64,000 nucleotides of DNA, taken from positions 748,001 to 812,000 of the forward strand of contig NZ_CP137157.1 in NCBI RefSeq assembly GCF_040581405.1, written 5' to 3'. Under the pieces are notes generated by a model. The model was not told the origin of the DNA and ran no database searches. It saw only the letters and a list, made by a program, of their open reading frames with translations. Below, piece by piece: positions 41,000 through 48,968 of this stretch. Made by a program: the position numbers and the translations under genes. This DNA comes from Komagataeibacter sucrofermentans DSM 15973 (GTDB lineage Bacteria; Pseudomonadota; Alphaproteobacteria; Acetobacterales; Acetobacteraceae). How positions within the stretch are numbered: position 1 is the first letter of the stretch; the number at the start of each line of letters is the position of its first letter.

Positions 41000-41106
41000 A
41001 TGAAACCGCCAGCGCAACCGCGATCATCTTGACGCGCGATGGTCTGGCGGAGATTGATGGAGCATCGCGCCGCCGCGCCGCAAGGGGACCGCCGGCCATG
41101 ATCTGA
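41000..41106 (+). pseudogene. Degenerate 3' fragment of an aldo/keto reductase gene
   Basis: The segment reads LTRDGLAEIDGASRRRAARG then PPAMI-stop. The intact reductase ends LTRDDLAEIDAAIAPPRRKE then ALAMI-stop, 24 residues in each case. DNA similarity extends upstream (GCATGAAA, GCAACCG before it), and small indels shift the frame inside CGCCGCGCCGCAAGG. No upstream body of the gene is left. It appears to be a decayed partial duplicate lying about 780 bases after the original, directly before the hydrogenase-like operon. The 40742-40999 stretch between holds no gene I can support. Confidence 0.7.
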
Positions 41107-41146
41107 TCCACCCGGCCAGCCGGGAGCAAGCCGGAGGGCCATCATC

Positions 41147-42910
41147 ATTCCTGTCATCCTTGTCGTTGCCCTGCTTGTGGTGGGGCTGGCAACTGCTTTG
41201 TGCGTCGGTCTGCCGGGGCAGGCGCGCTGGGCAAGGCCCGTGCGGGCGGCGGGCTGGCTGGTGGTGTGCGGCATGGCCATGGCCTGTTCGCACCGGTGTG
41301 CCCTGCCCGGTGGGGTGGTGGCATGGCCGGGCGTTTTTGCTGGCGGCCCCGATGTGATGCTGCTGGTGCCGCTCGGGCTTGTCGCAGCCCTGGCCCGCAT
41401 CCCGCGTGACTGCTCGGCCAGCCTTGGCGCGGCCCTTGCGGTAATCGGGGGGGGCGTCGTGTCATCCATCGGGGCGGGGTGGGTCCTGCTGGCGCTGTGC
41501 CGCACGCCACAGGCAGGCAGGCGGCACGCGCCCGACATGATTGCCCTGCTGCTGGTGGCGGCGGGCAGTCGGTTTCCCGGTCAGGTCGGTTACCTGCTGC
41601 CCGGTCTGTGCTGGCTGGCCACGCAGGGGCTGCTGGGGCTTTCGCTCTCCCTGCGGGTGGCCCCGCGTGGCCTGCGACCGTTCCACATGGCCGATATCGC
41701 CGCGATGATCGCCGCCATGAGCCTGTGGGCGCGCCTGCCCGCGGGCACGGCGGTGGCCGACATGCGCTGGGGCGGCGTGCTGATCGTGGCGGGGTGCCTG
41801 TTTTACATGACTGCCTCGTGGCGGGCGCTGCGGGCCCCTGACGCGCGCCGGGTCATGACCGGGCTGGCGGGCGGCACGGGGGCCATCATCATCACGCTCG
41901 CGGGCCTCATGCTGCTGGCGCGGGCCGATGACCTGCCCGGCATGGCCAGTTGCGCCCAGCGCACCTATTTGCTGGTTGCGGGCCTGCTGCTTGCTGGCGT
42001 GCTGGCCGTCCGGGCGCTTGATGTGATGGAGCGCGAGGCGGGCGCGCTCTTGCTGTTCAGGCTGGGCGGGCTCGGGGTGCTCATGCCGCGCCTGTCCGCG
42101 CTGTTTGCCCTGGCGCTGCTGGCCGAAAGCGGGCTGCCGCCGCTGCTGGGGTTTTCCATTATCTGGATGCTGCTGCGCTTGCTGGCCTCCATGCCGCATG
42201 CGGGCGGGCTGGCGGGCGAGGTGCCGCTGCTGCTCGCGCTGGCCGTGCTGGGCGTGGGCTGGGCGGTGCGCATGCTCGCCCTTGTGCGCATTGTCGCGGT
42301 CATGCTGTGTGGCAGGCCGCGCACGCCACGCGGCGCGGGGGCGGCTGATCCACCCGTGCGTGAGCAATGGGCTGTGCTGGGGGCGGGGCTGCCGATCATG
42401 CTGGTTTCCATCTGGCCGGGCTGGTGGCTGGCATTGATGCAGGGCGCTGACGCGCAGGTGGCCAGCGCATGGCCGCACCTTGCCGCCGTTGCCCTGACCG
42501 CGCCCGATGGGGGCGCAGCGCTGCATCCCGCCCGCCTGTGCCTGTTTGCAGCGCTGGTGGGGGCCGTGGTGGCGGTGGTGCGTCGGCTGGCCCGCCGGCC
42601 GCCTGCGCGGCAGGTGGCAGGGTGGCAGCAGGGCGCGCCCGTGGTGCCGCCGTGGATGGTGTTTGGCGATCCGCTCACGCAGGTCGGGCCGGGCAACCCC
42701 GCGCGCATGCTGCTTGATATGGCTGTGGCCGCACCGGCGCGGCGGCGCTTCGTGCGTGATTACGCGCACGGCCTGCTGCTGGCGCGCAGGCTCATGCGAT
42801 CGGGCACAGGCCGCGTGGCAGATGCTGGCTGCTGGCGGCGGGTGCCGGGGGCGGTGGTGCTGGTGGTGGCCTGCGTTCTCGCCCTCATGTTCATAGCGTG
42901 GCAGGGGTAG
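41147..42910 (+). CDS. Hydrogenase-4-like subunit B (antiporter-like membrane protein, lysine-free)
   Basis: About 587 residues, highly hydrophobic with a dozen or more predicted helices. Assignment as HyfB/NuoL-N-like rests on gene order, size and GLPPLLGFSIIWMLLR, which resembles the conserved GLPPxxGF helix break. The expected proton-channel motif (Lys in a helix before PxHxWLP) is missing and the whole chain contains no lysine. No ATG/GTG/TTG fits the ribosome site: GGAGGG at 41133-41138 is followed 8 bases later by ATT (41147) or ATC (41141/41144), which would complete a first helix IIPVILVVALLVVGLATAL; GTG at 41177 is the first conventional start. First gene of the operon. Confidence 0.72.
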   Translation: MPVILVVALLVVGLATALCVGLPGQARWARPVRAAGWLVVCGMAMACSHRCALPGGVVAWPGVFAGGPDVMLLVPLGLVAALARIPRDCSASLGAALAVIGGGVVSSIGAGWVLLALCRTPQAGRRHAPDMIALLLVAAGSRFPGQVGYLLPGLCWLATQGLLGLSLSLRVAPRGLRPFHMADIAAMIAAMSLWARLPAGTAVADMRWGGVLIVAGCLFYMTASWRALRAPDARRVMTGLAGGTGAIIITLAGLMLLARADDLPGMASCAQRTYLLVAGLLLAGVLAVRALDVMEREAGALLLFRLGGLGVLMPRLSALFALALLAESGLPPLLGFSIIWMLLRLLASMPHAGGLAGEVPLLLALAVLGVGWAVRMLALVRIVAVMLCGRPRTPRGAGAADPPVREQWAVLGAGLPIMLVSIWPGWWLALMQGADAQVASAWPHLAAVALTAPDGGAALHPARLCLFAALVGAVVAVVRRLARRPPARQVAGWQQGAPVVPPWMVFGDPLTQVGPGNPARMLLDMAVAAPARRRFVRDYAHGLLLARRLMRSGTGRVADAGCWRRVPGAVVLVVACVLALMFIAWQG

Positions 42911-42915
42911 GGGTG

Positions 42916-43878
42916 ATGCCGTTCCTTGTCGCGCACATGCAGACGCTGTTGCTGGCGGGCTGGCATATGGCGCTGGTTGCGCTGATGGCTCCGGTCTGGA
43001 TTGCCCTGCTGCGCTGGATGGCGACCTGCATGGAAGGCGAGCGCCGCCCGCCAGACCCGCTGGCCCACTGGCGCGTGCTGCGCCATGCGTGGCGGCAGGC
43101 GGGCGTGCGCTCGGCGGCGGGCGCGCAGGTTACGGCGGTCGCCCCCTGGCTGGGTCTTGCGGCGGCGCTGGCCGCGGCAGGGCTGGTGCCATCATTTTGC
43201 ATTGGCCTGCCCGGCAGTGACCTGTCGGACCTGCTGATCGTGGGTGGCCTGCTGGAGATGGCGTTTCTGGCCCTTGTGGTCACGGCCCTTGCGGCGGGGC
43301 TGGCCCGTCCCGGCCATGCCGGGCTGAAGGCGGCGTGCATGGGCATCATGATCCAGCCCGTGCTGCTGCTGGTGTGCGTGGTGCTGGGGCTGTGCCTGCC
43401 CGATGGCACGCTGGCGGGGCTGGTGCGGCAGGCGCATGTGGCGGATATGAACGTGGTGCGCGTGCCGCTGGCGCTGGTGGCGGCGGCACTGGTGCTGGCG
43501 GGAGTGGAGGAAAGCGATGGCGCGGCATTACGCCTGTTTGCCACCATGCTGGAGGATCTGGCAGGCCCCGACCGCGCGGTGGCGCTGTATGCGCGTGACC
43601 TGCTGGCGGTGGTGTGGATGATGCTGGCGCGTGATCTGGTCTGGCCTGAAGGGGTCGTGGAGCCCGATCTCATGGCCCGCTCCTGGCGGGGCATGTCGCT
43701 GCTGGGGGCGATGGGGCTATGGGCCGCGCACATGCTGCTGGCCTGCGGGTGCGTTGCGGGGCTGCGGGTGTTCGTGGTCTCGGCGGGCAGGCGGCATGCG
43801 GGCTGGCGGGCCGGGCTTGCCCTGTTATGCGCCCTGATGGCCGGGGTGCTGCTGTTTGCGGGCCGGGGGGCGGATTGA
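42916..43878 (+). CDS. Hydrogenase-4-like subunit C (NuoH/HycD-like membrane protein)
   Basis: 320 residues with about eight helices. The segment RRPPDPLAHWRVLRHAWRQA (~residues 42-61) aligns with the HyfC/NuoH cytoplasmic loop (RRGPxxWQDYRDIxKLFKxQ). LAGVEESDGAALRLFATMLE aligns with the region carrying the acidic DxAEAExEL loop that contacts the quinone/hydrogenase module, but with fewer acids. These subunits couple redox change to ion movement in complex I relatives. AGGGGT lies just before the ATG, 5 bases after the subunit B stop. Confidence 0.75.
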   Translation: MPFLVAHMQTLLLAGWHMALVALMAPVWIALLRWMATCMEGERRPPDPLAHWRVLRHAWRQAGVRSAAGAQVTAVAPWLGLAAALAAAGLVPSFCIGLPGSDLSDLLIVGGLLEMAFLALVVTALAAGLARPGHAGLKAACMGIMIQPVLLLVCVVLGLCLPDGTLAGLVRQAHVADMNVVRVPLALVAAALVLAGVEESDGAALRLFATMLEDLAGPDRAVALYARDLLAVVWMMLARDLVWPEGVVEPDLMARSWRGMSLLGAMGLWAAHMLLACGCVAGLRVFVVSAGRRHAGWRAGLALLCALMAGVLLFAGRGAD

Positions 43879-43880
43879 GC

Positions 43881-44426
43881 ATGCTTGTGCTGTTGCTGGG
43901 CATGGTGGTGATCCTGTCGCTTTCCGGCTCCGGGGGGCGGGGCGGCGGCCTTGCCTGGCATGCGGGCTTGGCTGCGGCATGCGTGGGGCTGTGGCAATGG
44001 GCGCAGGGCAGCGTGGGGGTAACCTGCCTTTTGGCGGTGGTGCAGGCGGGGCTGGTCGGGCTGCTGGGTTTGCAGATGCTGTACGGCCAGACAGGCCCGC
44101 GTGAGCGCAGCGGCCTGCGCCTTGCGGGTGGGCTGGCCTGTGTTGCGGTGCTGGCGCAGGTGATCGTACCCGGCATGCCCGGTGGCATGACGGCGCGGCT
44201 CATGGGGCTGGCGGGATTATCCGCCATTGTGTGCGGGGTGTGGGGGGCGTGCATCGCCCGCGCGCCTGCCGCCCTGTGCGCGGGGCTGGCATGTGGGCTT
44301 GATGGCGTGATGCTGCTGGCGGGGCTGGCCGATAGCCCGCTGGTCATGACGGAAACGCTCGTGGCGGCAGCAGTCCTGAACCTCGTGCTGCTGCGCACGC
44401 GCCGCTCCGTTGGGGCAGCGCCATGA
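43881..44426 (+). CDS. Hydrogenase-4-like subunit E (HyfE/NuoK-like membrane protein)
   Basis: 181 residues, almost entirely hydrophobic with about six helices and no lysine. The closing segment LACGLDGVMLLAGLADSPLV resembles the ENGxxLxLAxLA region of HyfE. It starts 2 bases after subunit C and overlaps subunit F by 4 bases (ATGA). Identification depends mainly on its place between C- and F-like genes and on size. Confidence 0.65.
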   Translation: MLVLLLGMVVILSLSGSGGRGGGLAWHAGLAAACVGLWQWAQGSVGVTCLLAVVQAGLVGLLGLQMLYGQTGPRERSGLRLAGGLACVAVLAQVIVPGMPGGMTARLMGLAGLSAIVCGVWGACIARAPAALCAGLACGLDGVMLLAGLADSPLVMTETLVAAAVLNLVLLRTRRSVGAAP

Positions 44427-45487
44427 TGTCTCCTGCGCTTTTCATCAGTCTGGTGGCGGGCTGGATGGTGCTTGCGGTCATGGCCCTGCTGGCAACCGGC
44501 AGCCCCAGGGCGTTGCGTGGCCTGCTGGCCATGCTGCTTTTAGGGTTATGCGCCGTTGGCTGCCAGCCCGCCCATACTCTGGCGCAGGCGCTGATGCTGG
44601 CCTGTCCGGCGCTGGCTCTGTGCGTGCGTATTTTCATGCCGGGAACTGCCGTGCGGGCGGCAGGCCGCATGGCGGGGCTTGAGCCCTTCATCCTGTCGGC
44701 CAATGCAACGCTGGCCCTGGCCTGCGGGCGGTGCGACCTGCTGGTCATGTTCATCGGGCTGGGGCTTGGCCTGCATCTGGCTTGTGGCAGGCACGGCGAC
44801 TGGGGCGCGCTGCGTGTGGGGCTGGGCGGGCTGGTCATGGCGCAGGGCGGGCTGTTCGTGCTGCAGGCCGGGTGGGGCGCGCGGCAGGAGCAGGCCGGTG
44901 CCGTGCTGCTGGCGGGCGGGTTGCTGCTGGCCTGTGGCGTGCTGTCGGGCAGCGTGCGCGAGCAGGCGCTGGCGGACAGGCAGATGGCGCTGCTGGCCAC
45001 AATGCCGGTGCTGGCGCAGGCGGCGATAGTGTGGCCAGCCCTTCGGGCCGCGCTGACCTTTCTGGGCTGCGTGTGCCTGCTGTGGTCGCTACGGCCCCGG
45101 CCTCGCGCCCTTTCAGGCGGCATGGGCTGGTCGGGCTGGGTCGTGCTGGCCGCAGGGTTGCCTCCCGCCACGGCATGCCTGCCGCTTGCAGCCTGTCTGC
45201 TGGCGCTGGCCTGTGGCGGTGGAGCCGGGCGCGGGGTCGTGGCTCTGCGCCTGTTATGGCCGCCCTTTCTGCCGGGGGTGGCGCTGGCCCTCGTGCTGCT
45301 GGCCGAGATGGCGGCCATGCCGGAGGTAGCCCTGCTGGCCGGAGCCTGCCTGTGGCCTGTGTTCACCAGCGCGCCTTCTGCCGTGGCAGAGTCGGCCCCG
45401 GTTGCATGGGCGCGGGCAGGTCTGGCGCTGGTATTGGGCTGCATGGTGCTGGCTCTGGCCCTGCGTGGCGGGATGGTGCTGGCATGA
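44423..45487 (+). CDS. Hydrogenase-4-like subunit F (antiporter-like, shortened, lysine-free)
   Basis: 354 residues with about ten hydrophobic helices. It takes the position of HyfF, a NuoN-like antiporter subunit of ~500 residues, but is much shorter and has no lysine, so the usual lysine/glutamate proton path is not present. Recognisable pieces are few (GLEPFILSANATLALACGRC; WLVL-like breaks around GLPPATACLPLAACLL). It overlaps both neighbours by 4 bases (ATGA at each end). A wholly different membrane role is possible. Confidence 0.6.
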   Translation: MMSPALFISLVAGWMVLAVMALLATGSPRALRGLLAMLLLGLCAVGCQPAHTLAQALMLACPALALCVRIFMPGTAVRAAGRMAGLEPFILSANATLALACGRCDLLVMFIGLGLGLHLACGRHGDWGALRVGLGGLVMAQGGLFVLQAGWGARQEQAGAVLLAGGLLLACGVLSGSVREQALADRQMALLATMPVLAQAAIVWPALRAALTFLGCVCLLWSLRPRPRALSGGMGWSGWVVLAAGLPPATACLPLAACLLALACGGGAGRGVVALRLLWPPFLPGVALALVLLAEMAAMPEVALLAGACLWPVFTSAPSAVAESAPVAWARAGLALVLGCMVLALALRGGMVLA

Positions 45488-46884
45488 GCGCGGATGTCGC
45501 AGCCCTTATCCGCCAAGGCAGCCCCACGCCCTGCGCCGGGCGCTTTGTGCTTGAAGGTGAGGCGTGGCAGGCCATGATCGCGGGGTTGCCCGATGCGGAC
45601 TTGCCCCTGCTGGGGCTATGGGCTGATGGCGTGCAGGTGCATGCCCTGTTTCGCCATGACCAGACACCGCTGGTTGCCAGTGTTGTGGTATCACCCGGGG
45701 GCTATCCGGCCCTGTCGCCCGTGTGTGGGGGGGCGGGGGCACCAGAGCGCATCATCCATGATTTGTGGGGCATTCCGGCTATTGGCGGCAGGCGCGATCC
45801 CTGGCTGGATCAGGGTCGATGGCCCGTGGCAACCCCTCTGGCGACCCATCCCGCCCCCACGCCCGGCCTGCCGGAGGGACAGGAATTCACCGACAGCGCG
45901 ACGGTGATGCAGGCAGGCGGCACGGTGCTGGGTTATGGCCCGGCGGAAGGGGATTTCCGTGCTCCATTCCATCTACGGCTCGGCCTGCCGGGCGAGCGCA
46001 TCGTGGAGGTGCAGTCCTGCATGGGCTATGCGCATCGCGGGCTGGCCGCGCGGCTGCGGGGGCTTGCGCCAGAGCAGGCCGGGCGGCTTGTGGCCCGGAT
46101 TGATGCGACCGCAACCGTGGCGCACCAACTGGCTTTTGCCCGTGCCCTGTACAACGCGACTGGCAACCCCATGCCCGCGCGGACCGTGGCGGCAGGCGTG
46201 ATGCTGGGCGCTGTGGAACGGATTGCCACCCATCTGGATGTGCTGGCGCAGGTCAGCGCGATGCTGGGCGATGGACGCAGCGCCACCCTGGCCGCCACCA
46301 TGCTGGAGCAGGTGCGGCAGGCCTGCAAAAATATGTGCGGCCGACGCCTGCTGTTTGATGTCATTCCGCCCGCAGAAGCCCTGCCAGTACGTGTGGATGA
46401 CGCGCAGCTTGCCTCGCTGGCGGCGCAGCATGCGGCCCTGCACCGGCTGTTCTGGCGGCCGCGTGGCCTTGCGGCGCAGGCACGTGGCAAGGGCGTGGTG
46501 TCCGCCGCAACGGCTGCCTGCTGGGGCATCATGGGCTGTAACGCGCGGGGGGCGGAAAGGGGGCAGGGTGATATGACCGCCCGGCTTGATACCCGCCTGA
46601 GCGAGATCGGGGAAAGCCTGTCCCTGCTTGCAGCCCTGCCTGAAGCCCACATGATGGAGGCTGAAAGAGGAAAGGGAGAAGGTCTGGGCTGGGCCGAAGG
46701 CCCGGCAGGTCCGGTCTGGCACTGGGTGCGGCTGGAGGCAGGGCATGTTGCCGCCTGGTGGTGTGGCGACCCGTCGCTGGCGCTGGCGCAGGCATTGCCC
46801 GCGATCCTGTCTGGCGCGGCTTATGAGGATGTTGAGCTGATTCTGGTCTCGCTGGGCCTGTCAGCCGCCGGGGCGGATCTGTAA
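45484..46884 (+). CDS. Hydrogenase-4-like large subunit G (NuoC-NuoD-like) lacking NiFe cysteines
   Basis: 466 residues: a NuoC-like N-terminal domain (~1-140, IIHDLWGIPAIGGRRDPWLD) fused to a NuoD/hydrogenase large-subunit domain, as in HyfG. EVQSCMGYAHRGLAARL and VAHQLAFARALYNATGNPMP match the family. The first NiFe motif (R-x-C-G-x-C) is replaced by ARIDATATVAHQ, and the C-terminal DPCxxC is replaced by SLGLSAAGADL, so it cannot hold a NiFe site. This is the character of energy-converting-hydrogenase-related (Ehr) complexes and of NuoD. The His of AHRG near the quinone/active-site cavity is kept. Start overlaps F (ATGA); stop overlaps I (TAATG). Confidence 0.82.
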   Translation: MSADVAALIRQGSPTPCAGRFVLEGEAWQAMIAGLPDADLPLLGLWADGVQVHALFRHDQTPLVASVVVSPGGYPALSPVCGGAGAPERIIHDLWGIPAIGGRRDPWLDQGRWPVATPLATHPAPTPGLPEGQEFTDSATVMQAGGTVLGYGPAEGDFRAPFHLRLGLPGERIVEVQSCMGYAHRGLAARLRGLAPEQAGRLVARIDATATVAHQLAFARALYNATGNPMPARTVAAGVMLGAVERIATHLDVLAQVSAMLGDGRSATLAATMLEQVRQACKNMCGRRLLFDVIPPAEALPVRVDDAQLASLAAQHAALHRLFWRPRGLAAQARGKGVVSAATAACWGIMGCNARGAERGQGDMTARLDTRLSEIGESLSLLAALPEAHMMEAERGKGEGLGWAEGPAGPVWHWVRLEAGHVAAWWCGDPSLALAQALPAILSGAAYEDVELILVSLGLSAAGADL

Positions 46885-47327
46885 TGGCGCAGATGCACCT
46901 GTTCTGGCCCGAAGGCACGCCGTTGCCGCGGCTTGAGGCGCTGGACATCTTTCATATCGAAAGCGGTGGCTGCACCGGTTGCGCGCTTGAGCTGGCCAGC
47001 CTGTCGCGGGCGTTGCTGGCGGGCAATCACCCCATCCGCTTCGTGCCCACCCCACGGCAGGCGGGCATGCTGCTGCTGACCGGCAGTCTGACAGTAGGCA
47101 TGGCGCCTGTGGTTGAACTGGCGTGGCAGGCCATGCCCGGCCCGCGCGTGCTGGCCGTGATCGGGGATTGTGCGGTGGATGGGGGGCTGTTTGGCGGCAA
47201 TTATGCCGTATTTGGTGGCGTGGGCGTGCGGGCGCGCAGCAGCGTGTCGCTGCCCGGATGCCCCCCTGCGCCAGATGAAATCCTCGCCTCCCTCGTGCGC
47301 TGGCAGGCGAGTATTAAGGAAACATAA
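46884..47327 (+). CDS. Hydrogenase-4-like small subunit I (NuoB-like, [4Fe-4S])
   Basis: 147 residues of the NuoB/HyfI family, which carries the iron-sulfur cluster nearest the active site (N2 in complex I). All four cluster cysteines are visible: two in ESGGCTGCALELAS (~residues 30-36), one in AVIGDCAVDGG (~96) and one in LPGCPPAPDEIL (~128). Compact compared with ~250 residues in HyfI, closer to the NuoB core. Last gene of the six-gene run; no ferredoxin-like HyfA/HyfH or maturation gene is in the window. Confidence 0.85.
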   Translation: MAQMHLFWPEGTPLPRLEALDIFHIESGGCTGCALELASLSRALLAGNHPIRFVPTPRQAGMLLLTGSLTVGMAPVVELAWQAMPGPRVLAVIGDCAVDGGLFGGNYAVFGGVGVRARSSVSLPGCPPAPDEILASLVRWQASIKET

Positions 47328-47332
47328 AAATA

Positions 47333-47383
47333 AAAGGTTTTGGATGCCGCCGTTTTTCAAAAACGGGGCACCCTGGAACCTTT
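47333..47383 (+). repeat. Intergenic palindromic repeat, copy D (single-arm variant)
   Basis: Outer arms AAAGGTT and AACCTTT (47333-47339, 47377-47383) enclose one hairpin TGCCGCCGTTTTT-C-AAAAACGGGGCA with a bulged G. The second arm (GAAGCTTTTT type) of copies A-C is missing. It fills the gap between the last hydrogenase-like gene and the pssA stop and probably terminates both convergent transcripts. Confidence 0.75.
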
Positions 47384-48250
47384 CTAGCCCGGGCTGTGGG
47401 GCGCGGGTTCGTCACTTTCCTGCAAATCTTCCGCCGCGCGCCGCAGGCGGTGAAAGCTGCGCCTGCTGATGGGCAGGAGCAGGATATAGATCACGCCTGC
47501 CGCCGCAAGCGCGCCCCATGGCTCGGCAATCATGATGGCGGCATACGCCCCCGTGCCCAGCATGGTGGGCAGGATGAACGGCGAAGGCACCTTGAAGTTC
47601 TTGAACGACCAGACCGGCAGGGTCGACACCAGCAGGAAGGCCGTGCCGCTGAGCGTCAGCGCGGGCAGGAGCGGCTCGCGGGTGAAGTCATACAGCCAGG
47701 TCAGGTGCAGGCGCTGCGCCTCCAGCCCCAAAAAGAGCGGAAACAGCGCCAGCCCCGCACCGGCAGGTGCCGGCACGCCGGTAAAGAAATTGGCGGCGTA
47801 TTTGGGCTGGTTGGCGTCATCATCAAGGCTGGCGTTGAAGCGTGCCAGCCGCAGCGCCATGCATACCGTGAACATGATGCACGGAATGTAGCCAAACCGC
47901 CCGCCTTCATGCAGCGCCCACAGGTACAGCACAAAGGCGGGGGCCACCCCAAAGCACAGGAAGTCGGACAGGCTGTCGAACTCCGCGCCAAAGCGGCTGG
48001 TGCCGCGCAGCAGCCGCGCGATGCGACCGTCAAGCCCGTCGATGCACGCGGCAATGAGGAGGGCCGTGGCCGCGCCGCCAAAGCGTCCCTCCAGCCCGAA
48101 TCGCATGCCCGTCAGGCCCGCGCACAGGCCGAGCATGGTCATCAGGTTGGGGATCATCCGGTTGAACGACAGGCCCCGCACGCGGGGGCGCTGGCGTTTT
48201 TTCAGCCTGCGGATGCGGCGTGACCGGTCGGCGGGGGGAGGAACTGCCAT
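47384..48250 (-). CDS. pssA: CDP-diacylglycerol-serine O-phosphatidyltransferase
   Basis: A 288-residue CDP-alcohol phosphatidyltransferase making phosphatidylserine. The family motif D-G-x2-D-G-R-x-A-R-x8-G-x3-D-x3-D is complete in CIDGLDGRIARLLRGTSRFG followed by AEFDSLSD (~residues 70-98), inside a multi-helix membrane protein. A basic N-terminus (RRIRRLKKRQRPRVR) is typical of PssA type II. It starts 6 bases after psd, so phosphatidylethanolamine synthesis is encoded together. Confidence 0.95.
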   Translation of the reverse strand: MAVPPPADRSRRIRRLKKRQRPRVRGLSFNRMIPNLMTMLGLCAGLTGMRFGLEGRFGGAATALLIAACIDGLDGRIARLLRGTSRFGAEFDSLSDFLCFGVAPAFVLYLWALHEGGRFGYIPCIMFTVCMALRLARFNASLDDDANQPKYAANFFTGVPAPAGAGLALFPLFLGLEAQRLHLTWLYDFTREPLLPALTLSGTAFLLVSTLPVWSFKNFKVPSPFILPTMLGTGAYAAIMIAEPWGALAAAGVIYILLLPISRRSFHRLRRAAEDLQESDEPAPHSPG

Positions 48251-48256
48251 AACCGC

Positions 48257-48934
48257 TTAGAGCCGTGCCATCACGGTTTCGCCGCCGATCATGGTCTGCC
48301 CGACCTCGACAAGCGGGGCCACGTCAGCGGGCAGGTATAGATCGGTGCGTGAACCGAAGCGGATCAGGCCGAAGCGCTCGCCGGCCTCATACTGCATGCC
48401 TTCTTCGGCATCGCACAGGATGCGGCGCGCGATCAGGCCTGCAATCTGCACCACGGCAAGCTGCCGCCCGTCCTTGAGCGTGAGCCGCAGGGCGTTGCGC
48501 TCATTGAGTTCGGAGGCCTTGTCGAGGCTGGCGTTGAGGAACTGCCCCGCATGGTACGACACGCGCGTGACCGTGCCCGCGATGGGCATGCGGTTCACAT
48601 GCACGTCGAGCACCGACAGGAACGTGGCGATACGCCAGACCGGGGCATTGCCCATATCGAGTTCCGGCGGCGGAGCCACTTTCTCGATCGAGACGATATG
48701 CCCGTCCGCCGGGGCCACGGCCACGTTGGCTTCGGCCGGGGTGACGCGCTCGGGGTCACGGAAGAAATACAGGCAGAAGCCGAAGAACAGGCCACTGGCC
48801 GTACCAAGCAGCTTTGTCGCCCGCCACGGCAGCAGCCGCCCGATCCCGGCGCCCGCGCCAGAGGCGAGCAGGAAGGGGCGCGCAGCCGGGTGCGGCGGGG
48901 CAAGGACAAGCTTGAGGGATTGAATTAGCGACAT
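48257..48934 (-). CDS. psd: Phosphatidylserine decarboxylase (short type)
   Basis: A 225-residue pro-enzyme that self-cleaves to form its pyruvoyl group and converts phosphatidylserine to phosphatidylethanolamine. The cleavage site is the GS of [15 protein letters not shown] near the C-terminus, with the catalytic His in [15 protein letters not shown]. It is the short PSD-B form found in many alphaproteobacteria. Start 48934 gives [10 protein letters not shown]; a longer frame to 48991 lacks conservation. It follows the methyltransferase stop by 34 bases. Confidence 0.94.
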   Translation of the reverse strand: MSLIQSLKLVLAPPHPAARPFLLASGAGAGIGRLLPWRATKLLGTASGLFFGFCLYFFRDPERVTPAEANVAVAPADGHIVSIEKVAPPPELDMGNAPVWRIATFLSVLDVHVNRMPIAGTVTRVSYHAGQFLNASLDKASELNERNALRLTLKDGRQLAVVQIAGLIARRILCDAEEGMQYEAGERFGLIRFGSRTDLYLPADVAPLVEVGQTMIGGETVMARL

Positions 48935-48968
48935 GGGACAATGTTCATGGAGATTCCCGCAAAATTGG

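Noticed and set aside
40766-41017. Reverse-strand frame ending in a membrane-like segment (FGFYVCTLTAIIITVSAMKS)
   Set aside because: The hydrophobic stretch is suggestive of a small membrane protein, but no in-frame ATG or ribosome site lies near it and the region is decayed. Kept only as a possibility.
47384-48223. Forward-strand frame opposite pssA
   Set aside because: Low-complexity Gln/Arg/His shadow; the reverse strand has the complete CDP-alcohol transferase motif.
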